Part shown: positions 32,073 through 43,332 of the stretch, one piece after another | Layout of the letters: each line of letters begins with the position of its first letter | Position numbering within the stretch: position 1 is the first letter of the stretch | Assembly: GCA_003427395.1 (NCBI GenBank) | Contig: BFEA01000294.1 | Span: forward strand, 497,749-548,474 | Direction of reading: 5' to 3' | From: Chara braunii | Taxonomy: Eukaryota > Streptophyta > Charophyceae > Charales > Characeae | DNA: 50,726 nucleotides | The notes under the pieces: generated by a model | What the model saw: the letters and a program-made list of their open reading frames with translations, nothing else | Told to the model about the DNA's origin: nothing | Database searches by the model: none | Translations under genes and position numbers: made by a program

Positions 32073-32389
32073 GAGTAAATCTGGGCTACCAGCCGGGCCG
32101 CCCGGCTCACCTTATTTTCTCGGGCGGCCCGGCCGTGCAAGGACTAGGGAATTCCAAGCCAACAAAAAAAAAAAAAAAAAAAAAAAAACTTCGAAAAAAA
32201 ACTATGTTATGTGGATAAATAAACTGAACAACTTTTGCCTCAGGGTCACATCGAAATTCCTTACCAAATTAAAAAAAAAATAATAATAAAAAAAAAAATT
32301 AAGAAATATTTTTTATTTTTATTTTTTTATTTCTTTTTGACCCGGCCGGGGAAGTCGACCCGGGCCACTCTGGTAGCCTAAGAATAAAT
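32073..32389. mobile_element. hAT-like non-autonomous TIR element, copy 3 (CCGGGC words)
   Basis: The element is 32081-32381 (301 bp) with ends CTGGGCTACCAG and CTGGTAGCCTAA and flanks GAGTAAAT (32073-32080) and GAATAAAT (32382-32389), seven of eight bases matching. The subterminal parts are built of CCGGGCCGCCCGG, CGGCCCGG and CCCGGCCGGG words. The core near 32190-32270 is homologous to copies 1 and 2. It lies 180 bp from copy 2 in the leader of the plus-strand chromovirus. Confidence 0.8.
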
Positions 32390-32560
32390 CCAATAATCCG
32401 AGTTGGAATCAATTTATTGAATTTTATTCAGAATTAATTCCCGCTCTTCAAAACTTTTGGGGAATCGTGGTAATTATCCTTATACATTTCTGCATAAATG
32501 TTGTCTTACTCTTGTAAATAAGAACCCCCCTCCCCCCCTCTCCGTCCCCAAAATCTCTGC

Positions 32561-34261
32561 ATGACACACCAAAGCAAGAACTCTCAGCGAGCAGCCGCTG
32601 ACGCCGCCGCTGCTGCGGCTACCGCTGCTGCAGCTGCCTCTATCTCATCCGCTGCTGCCACCTCATCTGCCACTCCCGCCGCTTCCTCCCCCACCATGAC
32701 CCAATCATCCAGCATTGATATGTCTGCCATCTGCACCGACTCCATCGACCGCATCGCTCGCGACCTCGCAGGAGAACAACCAAGAGCATCCAATGCCGCC
32801 CCCGATTTTGCGACACTCCTCCGTATGATGACATCCATCCACTCATCTATCATCGACATCAGAGCCTTCGCCTCCACCACCTCCGGTCGCGTGACCGCCA
32901 TCGGAGATAGCACCCCCGCCATCACGGTCGCCACAACCACCCCACCCCCTACTACAACCACACCAACGACCTCCACTACCCTGCGGACAACATCCACACC
33001 TCCTCCACCTACCTCCTCGTCCACTCACACCTCCCCCCTGGCCAACACCTCGTCCGCATCCCCTTTCACCTCTAGTACAACCATCCCGCGCCCCCCCTCA
33101 CCAAGAACGACTACCAGATACCACCGTTGCCCAACAACCGAAAACACTCGCCACCCCCGTCACCTCTTCCCCCCCCACCTATACATAGATCACCCCCACA
33201 GCCCAACCCCTCCGCCCAACCGTTCCGATACTTCCCCCGTCGTCACTCCTCCCAACCAACCCCACCACCGATTTCACTCGAGTACTGTCCACCTCACCCA
33301 AACTTGACTTCAACACCCCTAACGGGTAACATTCCCCCATCCTTCCAATCAACCGACATTCCCCCCTTCACCGGCCTTCCCCACAAGGATGTTTTCGTCT
33401 TCCTCAACAAACTCTACGACGCCTTCTCCCGCCACAACGTCCCTGTTACACACTGGCTTCCTATTGCCAGCACCAGGATGCAGGAAGGCGCAGCTTGTTG
33501 GTGGTACATCGAATGAGCTAACCGCCAACAAGTGAACGAGGAACCCCATTCCGTCCTCGAGTGGGCCAACCTCATCACCTGCACATTCCGACCTCATAAG
33601 ACGGGCGATGACTACTTTGAGCAACTTTGTCGCCTTTGATAGAACGGCCCGACCAATACGTTCGTGCACTGCGGCAAAACATCCCCCTTGACCACGTTTG
33701 CGATGCCGCATTCATCTCCCGCTTCAAGCGGGGATGCCGCAAGGACCTCGCCGCCGCCCTCGTCCACGACCCCCAATGTCCCGCCCCGATTTCCTCAACC
33801 GTTCCATTCACCTAGACAAACTCCTCACCCCGTACATGGACGCACTCACCTCCCCACCTCGCCCACGATTTTTTCACAACATCACCGACAAAATCTCTCT
33901 CTCCGCCTCCTCGTACGAGTTCTTTGCCCCCGACACTGACACCCTCTTCGACGCACTAGACACCACATCACTCTCCCCCAACGAACTCTCCGCCGTCCAC
34001 CTCATGCAGATGGAAAGGAGAGAATGCACTAGTCGTCCTCCTACAAACACCTACCCAGCCCGTCTCAAGAAACTCTTGCCGGAGGAACGAACCTACCTCC
34101 AAGAAAAGGGCGGTTGTTTCCGGTGCCCACAGTTAGGACATCAACAGACAAACTGTCCAAATGCCGGACAGTTCATATGTCAGGCACCCAAGTCTGTGGC
34201 TCCCCGACCCGCCACTTCCGCAATTCCACCATCTGCCCCTTTCGGTCCTTCCTTCACTTGA
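32561..34261 (+). pseudogene. Chromovirus Gag with zinc knuckle, broken
   Basis: Gag forms the virus-like particle and binds the element's RNA. The first part (32561-33307) opens with Ala-rich and Thr/Pro-rich low complexity. The capsid-like part is in other frames: PPFTGLPHKDVFVFLNKLYD (near 33363) up to a TGA at about 33514, then QYVRALRQNIPLDHV near 33660. The last part (33698-34261) ends in a canonical CX2CX4HX4C knuckle, CFRCPQLGHQQTNC, near 34110-34155. At least three frameshifts and one stop are present. The order, strand and distance to protease and RT fit one Ty3/gypsy element. Confidence 0.85.
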
Positions 34262-34605
34262 ACATTGTCCCCAGGATCACCACGAACCTGTCCCGACATT
34301 GACGACTAGTCTACCGGCCATCTCATCGGTGAAGACCTCTGTTCCACCAATGGCCCAGTTGGCAACAACAATACGTTTGCCTCCCCCCTCTCCGGTGACG
34401 CACAACCCACCGAACGATCCCCAGGCATCGCAACTCACGATGCCTGACGCGCCTCCCACTGGTACATGTTCCTCTACCCACTTTGTCACCGACGCATGTG
34501 TCCGAAAAGCCAGTCTCACTTCTACCGGTTACGACTCCCCGATTACCATTTGTTTAGGGGACAAAGACACCGCCGTTGTAGTAGACCGCACGGTCCCCGA
34601 GACCA
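34262..34605 (+). pseudogene. Gag-pol junction and start of protease, interrupted
   Basis: The plus frame (34161-34605) is Pro/Thr-rich, then gives SPITICLGDKDTAVVVDR, which fits the beginning of a retroelement aspartic protease although the expected D-S/T-G is not intact. It is cut off by an AT-rich segment at about 34606. Confidence 0.45.
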
Positions 34606-34805
34606 AGTTAATAAGAAAACAAATCATACCTTTCTCTTTTTTAGAAAAATACTATGATTCCGTTATTTTCAAAAAAAAAAATGATTATTTTCATTTCATT
34701 CTAATTGTTCTTTTTTTATTGATTCAATAGAATGAAACTTTGTACTTTAGCTCAATGTTATTATAAAAAATCAATTTACTCAATCAATACTACTAATATA
34801 ACCAT
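34606..34805. other. AT-rich insertion inside protease
   Basis: About 200 bp of very AT-rich DNA (such as TTTTTTTATTGATTCAATAG) separates protease-like sequence before and after it within an otherwise GC-rich element. Base composition changes abruptly at both edges. It could be an organelle-derived insertion or a small transposon; no terminal repeats were found. Confidence 0.6.
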
Positions 34806-35349
34806 GACTGTCGGAACCCTCCGCAGTCAGGTCTCATTCGATGTCATGCACTTGATGTGCGATATCGTCTTAGGAACACGTTGGCTGGACCGCTACATGC
34901 CATACGCGTTCCACCCCAACTTCTTTCGCCTCACCAACCCCTCTGACACACCCATCGACATCCCCTATTTCCCCCACCCTACCTCTCAAAACACCGTCAC
35001 CCCTCACCAATTCCTCCACATGGCCCGCGAAAACCCCGACTCCACCTACTATTGCCTTGTCCTTGGCCACAAACATCCTGAGGACTTGCTCCCAACGGAC
35101 AAACTTGATCAAGCCTCGCCTCCGACCCCGCCATCACCTCCATCCTCGACGAGTTTAAGGATGTTTTTCCCGAGTCCTTGCCAGCTGGATTACGCCCGGA
35201 TCGTGGTGTATCTTATACCATTGATCTGGAACCCGACCACTCTCCGCTGTGCCGCCCTCCATACCAACTCCGAGTCTCGGAAACCAAAGAAATGAAGCGG
35301 CAACTCAATGAACTCCTTGAAAAAGGATTCATTAAACCACCACTACATG
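34806..35349 (+). pseudogene. Protease C-terminus and RT N-terminus
   Basis: After the AT-rich insert the frame resumes with a protease end motif (CDIVLGTRWLDRY) near 34858-34896. A frameshift near 35120 leads to the conserved RT entry segment: DEFKDVFPESLPAGL near 35150, then YTIDLEPDHSPLCRPPYQLR and QLNELLEKGFIKPP, ending about 35345. This is the canonical Ty3/gypsy order. The frame is then cut by an insertion of about 800 bp. Confidence 0.85.
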
Positions 35350-36155
35350 CAAGCCTGTTTTTGCGGACCCTGAATTTCCCTGCGCATTGAGTTTTGCCAA
35401 GGCTGGGTCCCATTGTATTCTCTTTTTTGGTACCCGTCGGAAAAAAAAAAAAAAAAAAGGAAAGGAAAAAGGAAAAGACGTACACAGAACATTGGGTACA
35501 CGTAAGAGTCTGCCAAAGGGCGTTTCTACCCTCAGCAAAACACGAAAATAGGAAAAAAAAAAAAGGAAAAAATGCAACAACTCTTTCGACGTGAAAGCAG
35601 CTGGATATAAAACATTGGGCACAAATGAGAATATGCCCTACCAACGGGCGTTACAGCCCTCAACACACACGGTTATACAAGAAACTAAAAAAACAAAAAC
35701 AACAATGACTCTTTGGACGTAAAAGCAGCTAGATACAAAATCTTGAGTACATGTGAGAGTGCCCTATTGGTTGGAACTGACAATTATCCATGGAAAACGC
35801 TGCCTCGTGGGCAAGGCACAAAAACTAAGAAGTAAAAAACTAAAAAACACAAAAAACAAAAATGAAACTATCGATGATTCTGGGCAGATACATTGTGGGA
35901 GCAACTGCTATGAGCGCACATCCTTCGTGGCTTTCCCCGTCGTCCTTCCTTTCAACTCTGCAGTTTCTTTTTTTTTCCTTTTCTTTGTTTTTTTTTCCTT
36001 CGATCGGGCGCACAAGGCCCAAATGTTTTGTTTTTGCCAACCCTCGCCCGGACCCGCAAACTTTGCGCTTGACGTCATTTTCCCGAATGGTACTATAGCT
36101 TGGAAAGGTAGTGGTGGTTTAAGCCAAGCTCCTCCCCCTTCGGAACAAGCTGCCT
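35350..36155. mobile_element. ~800-bp insertion in the RT gene with ~125-bp tandem units
   Basis: RT coding sequence stops after FIKPP and resumes near 36155 with LFVKK before the RMCTHYRALN motif. The intervening DNA is A-rich and has at least two, perhaps three, tandem units of about 125 bp sharing ACATTGGGTACA, GGGCGTT.C..CCCTCA and GACGT.AAAGCAGCT.GATA. No transposase or clear target-site duplication was found. Confidence 0.7.
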
Positions 36156-36900
36156 TTTCGTAAAGAAAGGACGAACCTCATAACTAAGGATGTGCACACA
36201 CTACCGCGCCTTGAACCGAATCAGGATCAAGAACAAGTACCCCCTACCTCAGATCTTCGAGCTTCTTGATCGCCTCCGTAGAGCCAAGTATTTTACCAAG
36301 ATTGACCTCCGCATTGGCTTCCATCAGATCCGCATCCGCGAGGAGGTCACCCACAAGACCGCATTCCGCTCTCGCTTCGGGCACTACGAGTTCCTCGTGA
36401 TGCCCTTCGAACTCACCAACGCCCCTGCCACATTCCAATCCACCATGAATCACATCTTCTGCGACCTCCTCGAAGTCTGTGTCGTCGTATACCTTGATGA
36501 CATCCTCAGCTATAGCCCCACCTTCGAGTCCCACCTTCAGTACCTCCACCAAGTCTGCTCTATCCTCAAAGAGCAAACATATACGCCAAGCTCAACAAAT
36601 GCACCTTTGCTGCCTCAAGTGTAGAATACCTTGGCCACATCGTCTCTGCTGAAGGTATCCGCATGGACCCCTCGAAGGTCGCCTCCCACATCGAATACCC
36701 CCCCCCGTCCAAGACCCTACTCTAACTTCGCTCATTCCTCGGCCTTGCCAACTATTATCGCCCCTTAATCTGAAACTTCTCCGACACCTCATACCCGCTC
36801 CACGAACTCACACGAAAGGGCGAGCCCTTCAACTGGAACGACCGCCGCCAACACGCTTTCGACCTACTTAAGCAAACCATCACCACGGTCCCCATCCTCA
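36156..36900 (+). pseudogene. Chromovirus reverse transcriptase core
   Basis: Copies element RNA to DNA. Visible motifs in order: RMCTHYRALN, YPLPQI, motif A FTKIDLRIGFHQIRI, KTAFRSRFGHYEFLVMPF, LTNAPATFQ, and the YLDD active site in VVYLDDILSYS near 36490. A frameshift near 36590 moves the thumb/connection sequence (EYLGHIVSAEGI, RSFLGLANYYRPLI) to another frame, where TAA or TGA codons also appear near 36723 and 36768. Confidence 0.93.
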
Positions 36901-37310
36901 AGATCGCCGACCCCTCTCGACATTTTTACGTTACCACTGACGCATCCGACTTCGCAAGTGGAGTCGTCCTATCGCAACATTTCCCTCGCGACACCTTCGA
37001 AACCCCCTCCATCAAAGACTTCCCCACCCACCCTGAGGCTCCATCCGACGAGTACCCCATGGCCTTCACTAGCAGGAAGCTCCTTCCCGCGGAGATGAAC
37101 TCCCCCTCCAACAGGAAGGAACTCCTCGCCATGATCCACGCCCTCCAAGTCTGGCGCCCATACCTCAACGGGCAATACTTTACCATTCGTACTAACAACA
37201 CCATAGTCTTGTCCATTCTCACTAAGAAAGACATCACGGCCCGCCAAGCACGATGGCTAGACTTTCTTGCCCAGTTCACATTCACCATTTGCCATACTCC
37301 CGGCTAAAGC
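36901..37310 (+). pseudogene. Chromovirus RNase H
   Basis: Degrades the RNA strand of the RNA-DNA hybrid. The FYVTTDASDFASGVVLSQ motif holds the first catalytic Asp. SNRKELLAMIHALQVWRPYL holds the Glu. FTIRTNNTIV is the position of a later Asp, here Asn (usually TDH or TDN), so this site looks mutated. The region ends at a stop near 37304. Confidence 0.88.
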
Positions 37311-38560
37311 AACCGCGCCGGCGATGCCTTCTTTCAACGCCCCGACCACAAGCCCCCTGAGAAAGTCTACGCCTCCATGACCCATATCAAGCTTCTCCCG
37401 TCGCTCCATCATCGATGTAATACAAGGATACCTGGCTTGCCCCGACTTCTCCACCATCTACAACAAGCTTAGTGACCTCGACCCTGTCCCCAACTACTCC
37501 CTCCACGAGAACCTTCTCTACATCGACACCAAAGGCACTCGCCGACTTTGCATCCCCGGCTCACGTGGCATCCGTACCGAGTTTTTCGCCGAGCACCATG
37601 ACGCCAAGACTGCGGGACATCTCAGGTTCCAGAAAACCTTTGACACCATCCTCAGCTACTTCTACTGGCCTTCCCTACTCGCCGACGTCAAAGCTTACGT
37701 TCACTCATGCCCCACATGTCAAGCCGTCAACCATTCGAATCGGGCCAAACCCGGCAGGTTAAAGTCATTGCCTATTCCCACCCACTGGTGGCAGTCCATC
37801 TCTATGGACTTCGTGTGCGGTCTCCCCAAGACTGACCGCGGCCATGACTGCATCTATATCATCGTCTGTCGCTTGACTAAACGCGCGCACTTCATCTCTT
37901 GCACTTCTTCGCACAGCGCCAAAGACGTCGCCAATATCATCAGTGACCGTGTCTCCCACAATTCTGGAAATACCTTTTCACAACCTACGGAACCACGCTC
38001 AAGTATAGCACTGCATTCCACCCTCAGACCGATGGACAAACCGAGAAGATGAACGATACTCTCCAAAGAATCCTGTTGTCATCCACACCAACACAATTGG
38101 GATCAGTTGCTCACAGCAGCCGAGATCGCCTACAACAAAGCCGTTTGTCCCTCCACTGGCATGTCCCCATTTTACCTCGACCTTGGCTACCATCCCCGCC
38201 TGCCATCGGACTTCTTGCTCCCTTCGCAACTTAACCCGTCCTCTCCCTGCCCTTCGCTCAATGAATGGGTAGCCACAATGAACCGACGCCTAAGAGAAGC
38301 CACTGAAGCCCTTGAACGAACACAAGAACAACAAGCCAACAAGACCAATAAACAGGGACATGACCTTACATTCAAAGTAGGGGACAAAGTCTGGCTCCCT
38401 GCCAAACGCTTTGAACCCGAACACGCCTTGTCCAAGGAACTCTCGAACAAGTGGCTCGCGCCCTTTCCCATCATTGAGCAAACCTCCCTCGTCAAGTACA
38501 AGCTCCAACTCCCTCCTGACATGAATCGTGTCCACCCTGTCTTCCACGTAGAATACCTAA
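37311..38560 (+). pseudogene. Chromovirus integrase
   Basis: The zinc-binding HHCC is visible (AEHHDAKTAGHL, then CPTCQ) near 37590-37720. The core has the first Asp in SMDFVCGLPKT near 37803 and a second in ISDRV near 37940. The Glu is in HPQTDGQTEKMN near 38019-38053, in another frame. Further frameshifts near 37430, 37965 and 38090 break it. From 38107 the frame is open through MSPFYLDLGYHP and the C-terminal GPY/F-like region (FPIIEQTSLVKYKLQLP, VFHVEYLKEY). Confidence 0.92.
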
Positions 38561-38640
38561 AAGAATACCATGAATCACCACCCCAATTCGCTGACCGCCC
38601 ATATCCTAGACCCCCACAAATCATGTTACCTACAGGCCCC

Positions 38641-38838
38641 GAATTCGTCGTAGAAGCCATCATAGGACGAAGAACTACTCATGTATCTGACCACCCTGAA
38701 CCAATCACAGAATACAAAGTTAAATGAACAGGATACCCTGACGAAGAATCCACATGGGAACCTCTTGCTAACCCTCAGAATGCCATGAAACTTGTTCGCG
38801 CCAATGATTGCACCCATCCTATATCCTACCCACTATGA
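38641..38838 (+). pseudogene. C-terminal chromodomain of the integrase
   Basis: Chromodomains in this position guide insertion to chromatin carrying particular histone marks and define chromoviruses. EFVVEAIIGRR, then EYKVK, GYPDEESTWEP and NAMKLV match the family order. The codon after EYKVK is TGA (38725-38727), exactly where the conserved aromatic-cage Trp (TGG) is expected, followed by an open frame to TGA at 38836. One nonsense change therefore removes most of the domain. Confidence 0.9.
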
Positions 38839-39247
38839 CTAAGCCCCGCCTCAACCCTACCTAAACCCTGCCTCAGCCCTGCCTCCCTGCACTACACCCA
38901 TCCCCTGTACCCAGCAAAACCGTTGCCTCTTGACCTCTCTCTGTCTGATCCGCTCTTGCCTCCGTCTCATCCCGTTCTCCCATCTGTCCTCCGCCACATC
39001 TCAGTCCCTCTTGTCCAAGCCCTACATGTGGCCCTGGTACATCGCCGGCGATAAAGGATCTAATGGCAAGCTTACAAGGACGATGGCATGCTGCAGCTCA
39101 GTACGAGGAGATAAGACAACTGGTTGGCCACCATGCTGTTCCCTTTGGCCGGCACCTTGGACTCACAGACTTCTGGAGCAGCACCTTTGACATGGACAGC
39201 AATTTCAGTCCGGAACCTGCTATCCGGATCAGACCTCATCATCTTTG
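38839..39247. other. Sequence between chromovirus stop and LINE tail
   Basis: Should hold the 3' end of the plus-strand element. No polypurine tract or LTR matching the region before 29012 was recognised. A plus frame from 39063 (about 60 meaningful residues) is not recognised. Confidence 0.4.
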
Positions 39248-39267
39248 TTTTTTTTTTTTTTTTTTAA
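39248..39267 (-). repeat. Poly(A) tail of the minus-strand LINE
   Basis: About 20 T on the plus strand, so poly(A) on the minus strand, lie about 450 bp beyond the end of the LINE coding region. That is the expected 3' end of a target-primed retrotransposon. Confidence 0.75.
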
Positions 39268-39720
39268 ATAAACGCCCCCCTGCAGTGCTGGTGCTGCTGG
39301 TAAGAGCAGGCAACACTAGCACCCGGGGGAAGGCTCCGTCTATTGGTGGGGAGCGTCACCTGCCGGAAAACGGGTCCAGCGTCCCTTACATAGAGAGAAA
39401 CAATAGCAAGAAATGTGATTGAGAGGGACGCCTGCCAGCATTGATTGCTCTGTCACCAGAGGATTGACTGTGCAGGTTGGGGGACAAGGGATAAACCTCT
39501 TCACCCTGTGCTGGGCGCCAGGATCCTACTACTGAAGAACTAGTTTATCCCGCCCCCAGCAAAATAGGACAGGAACATCCTAGAAGAACACTACGTAGAA
39601 GAAGCCTTCCAGCCTAGCCGACTGAAGTGAGGGCCTGCTCCTTCCTCCTCACCCGCCCTCTCACTCTCTCCCATACCAATCCAGACCTGCTCACTATCTC
39701 CCATACCAATCCAGACCTGC

Positions 39721-40367
39721 TCACTCTCTCCCATACCAATCGAGGCCTACCAAACAATTGAAAGGGGGGGAGAAGGGGGGGGAGAAGGGGTCGGGGAACT
39801 CTTCACTGGGTCTCAAGGGGATAGCTGGATCGATCCTGGTCCAGTCATGGAAGAGGAGCCAGTAATCCCTCACTAGGTCCCTCCTCCCTTGACCTTCCCC
39901 TGGATCACATTGACCGCCTTTCCATTCTACTTCCCCTCTCTTTCCCCCGTTTTCACCTCCGAGCCAGCTCTGGCAAAAATCCTTGATTTTTTGTTGGATA
40001 TCTTTTGTTGTATGAAGTAACTGGATCTGCTTCCTGACTTTTTCCCATTGTTCTCTTATTGCAGTTTGGATCTGTTGTTGGATGCTTTCCGTGAATTCAG
40101 GGCCATCCAGCCTTGCTTTTTCCATTTCATATCACATAATAAGGTTTTCCAGTCCCACGGCCACCGGGTGCAGGTCTCTAGTTGGTCCCATATTCTGTCC
40201 CACCATCTCCACAGCCACACCGCTCCCGGGCATTGCAAAAAGATATGTTCTGTTGTTTCTGGTACTTTCCTGGATGGGAACGTGTCGGTGCAAAGCCTAC
40301 ACCAGGGGAGGGCCTGGCCACTTTGTCGGCAGGCAACGGTGCTCGATCTGCCATTGCAGCGAAGCAA
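39721..40367 (-). pseudogene. LINE ORF2 C-terminus with zf-RVT domain
   Basis: The frame 40367-40056 has C-x2-C (CRLC) followed by ETTEHIFLQCPGAVWLW, the zinc-binding zf-RVT layout found after the RT domain in plant LINEs. Sequence then shifts to another frame (40125-39721) that is Gln/Lys-rich and helical-looking and ends at a stop near 39721. Two frameshifts separate these pieces from each other and from the RT frame. Beyond it lies a 3' UTR of about 450 bp ending in poly(A). Confidence 0.85.
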
Positions 40368-43332
40368 TTTTCGCTGGTTTATCCTTGATCATTTTGAACC
40401 ACTTTATGTTTTCCAGCTTGCTCTTGTCAATGTTTAAGTGGTTCATCCAACGTGACTCCACCCGATCCCGAAGGTTTATTCTCGGCCTTAGGAGTCGATA
40501 GGTCGACTTAACTGTGAGGCCGTATAGGGATCNTGTGAGTTTCCTGCCCTTCCCCACCGATGTTGTCCATATCCATTCAGCGGGGTCCAGGGCAAGCAGG
40601 TGGATCGGGGTTTGGGGACAACACGCGATCTTTTGCTCCTTTTCATGGAGTACTCTGATTCTGTACAGGTCTTCTTTCCGGCATATGATTGTTTCTTTTG
40701 GCGTGGCTCTTTGAAGAATGTTGTTCCAGCCTATTTGGAAGAGGGCTACTCTTATCGATTCATCAGGTTCGCAGTTCACTATGCTGCCCACCTGGCTTGG
40801 ACGATCCCTCAATGCCACCCATTGTGATTTGTGAAGGGCAGGACCTTTTCTTAGGATTCTCCACCAGTCTAGAGGGATCTTCTCAATTATGGCATCCAAG
40901 GCCTCTTCCGGACGATGACAGTTGTGTAGTCTCGCTCTTAGCTTGTCCGAAGCGATCCAATTACTTTGCTCCTTGTCCCAAATGTCATATATTCTTGTCA
41001 TGCCCCGCCTAACCCAACCCTGCCACGGGGAATCCATACAATGGAGAGTTTGCCCTTTCGGGTCTGTTATCCATCTATTTCCAAACAGCGGTTGCCGTGC
41101 CACCTCCTCCCATCTCTCAGGTGGGGTTCTGTCCGGCAGGGGGAGGCTTCTCCATGTTCTCAGGAGGTCTGGCCAGAACGGGTCGTTACGCAGGTCAGTC
41201 CTGGCAGCATATCTAGAAGGGGCGGGGGGGGGAAAGTGGTGGTGATTTTGCGCGCTTCTCCTCGGGATGGGCCACCCCCTATTTTCAAGCCACATCAACG
41301 GATCACTCCCCTCCGCTGCTTGTGGTGCTAAGCGGGAGATATGTTCTAGTGCTAGCCCTTTCCACGGGGTGTCTTGGCTAAAGAGCAAACGTTTGAGCCA
41401 GTGTAGGGCCAATGCCTTTGTTTGCAGCGTAGGATCGATTATGCCCAAACCCCCATTTATTTTAGGTTGTATAATGGATTGCCAAGCCACTCTGCTAATC
41501 ACGTTTGGCTCCTCGTGGTTCCCCCTCCACAGGAAGGCGGCTATCTGTCGCTGCAAGGGGCGTAAAGCGTTCTTGTCCAAGGGCCAGATAGCTGATTTGT
41601 ACCACAAGGAGGCGAGGATCACATTATTTATGATTAGAGAACGCCCTATCAGCGAGGTACGTTTGTTCTTCCATAGTGCCATCTTTTCTTGGGCCGGGCT
41701 AGAGATCAATTCATTATTAGTAACCGGCCTCCCCTCTGCTGACATGAACACCCCCAAAACCCTGATCGGGGCTTCCTTCGGTATCCATTTGATTCTAGGC
41801 TCTTCTGGGGGTCTCATTCCTTGGTGGTGTATCCACCATCCCTGGGTTTTGTTGCCCCAGTTCACTTTCATATCTGCCAATCTACAGAAGCGGTCCATCA
41901 TGTATTGAACTTCAACCATCGCTTCGTGGGAGGCTTCTGTCATTAGTGTGAGATCGTCTTCGAAGAGGGAGCAAACTGGGATTGCTTCCTGAGGTATCGA
42001 AGATACCTGTATTCTTAGGATGTCCTTGTGTTTCCTTAGGTTGGCTGCCAGTGCCTCCATAACTATGACAAACAAGTACGGGGCTAGGGGGTCTCCTTGC
42101 GTGATTGACCTTTGGAGTCTGATTGGCGGAGCCAGGTTACCGTTCACCATGACTCTGGTCTTTGCATTTGAGTGAAGAATCCTCACCCAACGCCTAAAGA
42201 CCAGTCTGAAGTCGAGTTTCTCCAGACATTTGTCAAGGAACAACCAGTCCACGTAGTCGTATGCCTTCTCGAAGTCGATGAAGATAATCGCTGCGTTATT
42301 CTTGGATTGCCTTGTTAGCTTGATTATTTCATTTACCAGGAGGACATTATCTTGGATGTTCCTTCCTTAAATAAAGCCAGTTTGGTCTGGATGTATGATA
42401 ATAGGCATGACAGGTAACATCCGATTGGCAAGGGCTTTAGCCATTAGTTTATATACTACCGTGAGTAGGGTGATGGGTCTGTAATTTCTAATGTTGGTCC
42501 TTTCCCCTTTCTTGTACAAGAGCGTCAACACCCCCTGACTCACAATTTCTCCTGTCTGACCCGTTGCCCAGACTTCCCGGTAATAGTCCATAAGATCTTG
42601 TGAGAGGACTGTCCATATGGCTGCCCATAATTCCTTGGGCAGCCCATCTACTCCTGGGGTTTTATCTTCTTCCATTTGTTGTAATGTCGTCCATACTTCG
42701 TCTTTGGACAGGGGTTTTTCCAGGATATCTCTCTGGCGTTCATTCAAGGTTTTGTCTAGCGGGAGCAGAAATTCAACTATTTCCTCCATCCGCTGTGCGT
42801 TGGGTATATTACAACATTCAGAAGTGAAGAGGTCCTGGTATAAGTCCCTTGCTATTCGGGTGCAGGTTGCCGTTGAAGTATGCAGGGGACCATGATGGAT
42901 TTTGGGGACCTCCAGGGCCTGCATTACTGTTCTACCAGTCTTTGCCCTGGCCATTGCGAAGAACCGTGCGTCCATTCCCCCTTTTGTATTATGCCTTGAG
43001 AGTTTCCCCCGGATCCTAGCTCCTTGCCAACGATTTTCCATATATCCTAGCAGGCGTGCTTCCAGGTTTTGGATGTTATTAGCAATCTCGGCTAGTTGTG
43101 ATGTGTTTGTGGTATCCTCCTCTTGTTGTTGCAGCTGTTGTAGATTGTGTAGGAGATTCACCTCCTCGGCATGGCGTTTGCTGGCTAGGAGTTCTGAGTA
43201 TTCATTGCACTTGCGGCCCAGGAATGCTAGGCCGTTGTTGAACCATACAATATAGTCGTCTATCCGGTCTCTCTGTTCTTGCCAGAAGGACCAGGCATCT
43301 TTAAGATACACTTTGAAACGGTCGATGGTCAA
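40297..43332 (-). pseudogene. LINE ORF2 reverse transcriptase
   Basis: Copies LINE RNA at the nicked target. Read from 43332: linker helices; KTPGVDGLPKELW and LLYKKGERTNIRNYRPITLL near 42500-42670; a single TAA at 42367-42369; then motif A (IFIDFEKAYDYVDW) near 42260-42300, SITQGDPLAPYLFVIVMEAL near 42050-42110, and the active site as FEDD where FADD is usual (near 41970). The same frame continues open to 40297 with the typical C-terminal Trp-rich stretch. One N at 40533 makes one residue undefined. RT is intact apart from the single stop and the altered active-site neighbour. Confidence 0.93.

Noticed and set aside
32584-33024. Minus-strand Val/Gly-rich 146-residue frame
   Set aside because: It is the antisense of the Ala/Thr-rich gag leader; the plus strand leads to a zinc knuckle and pol.
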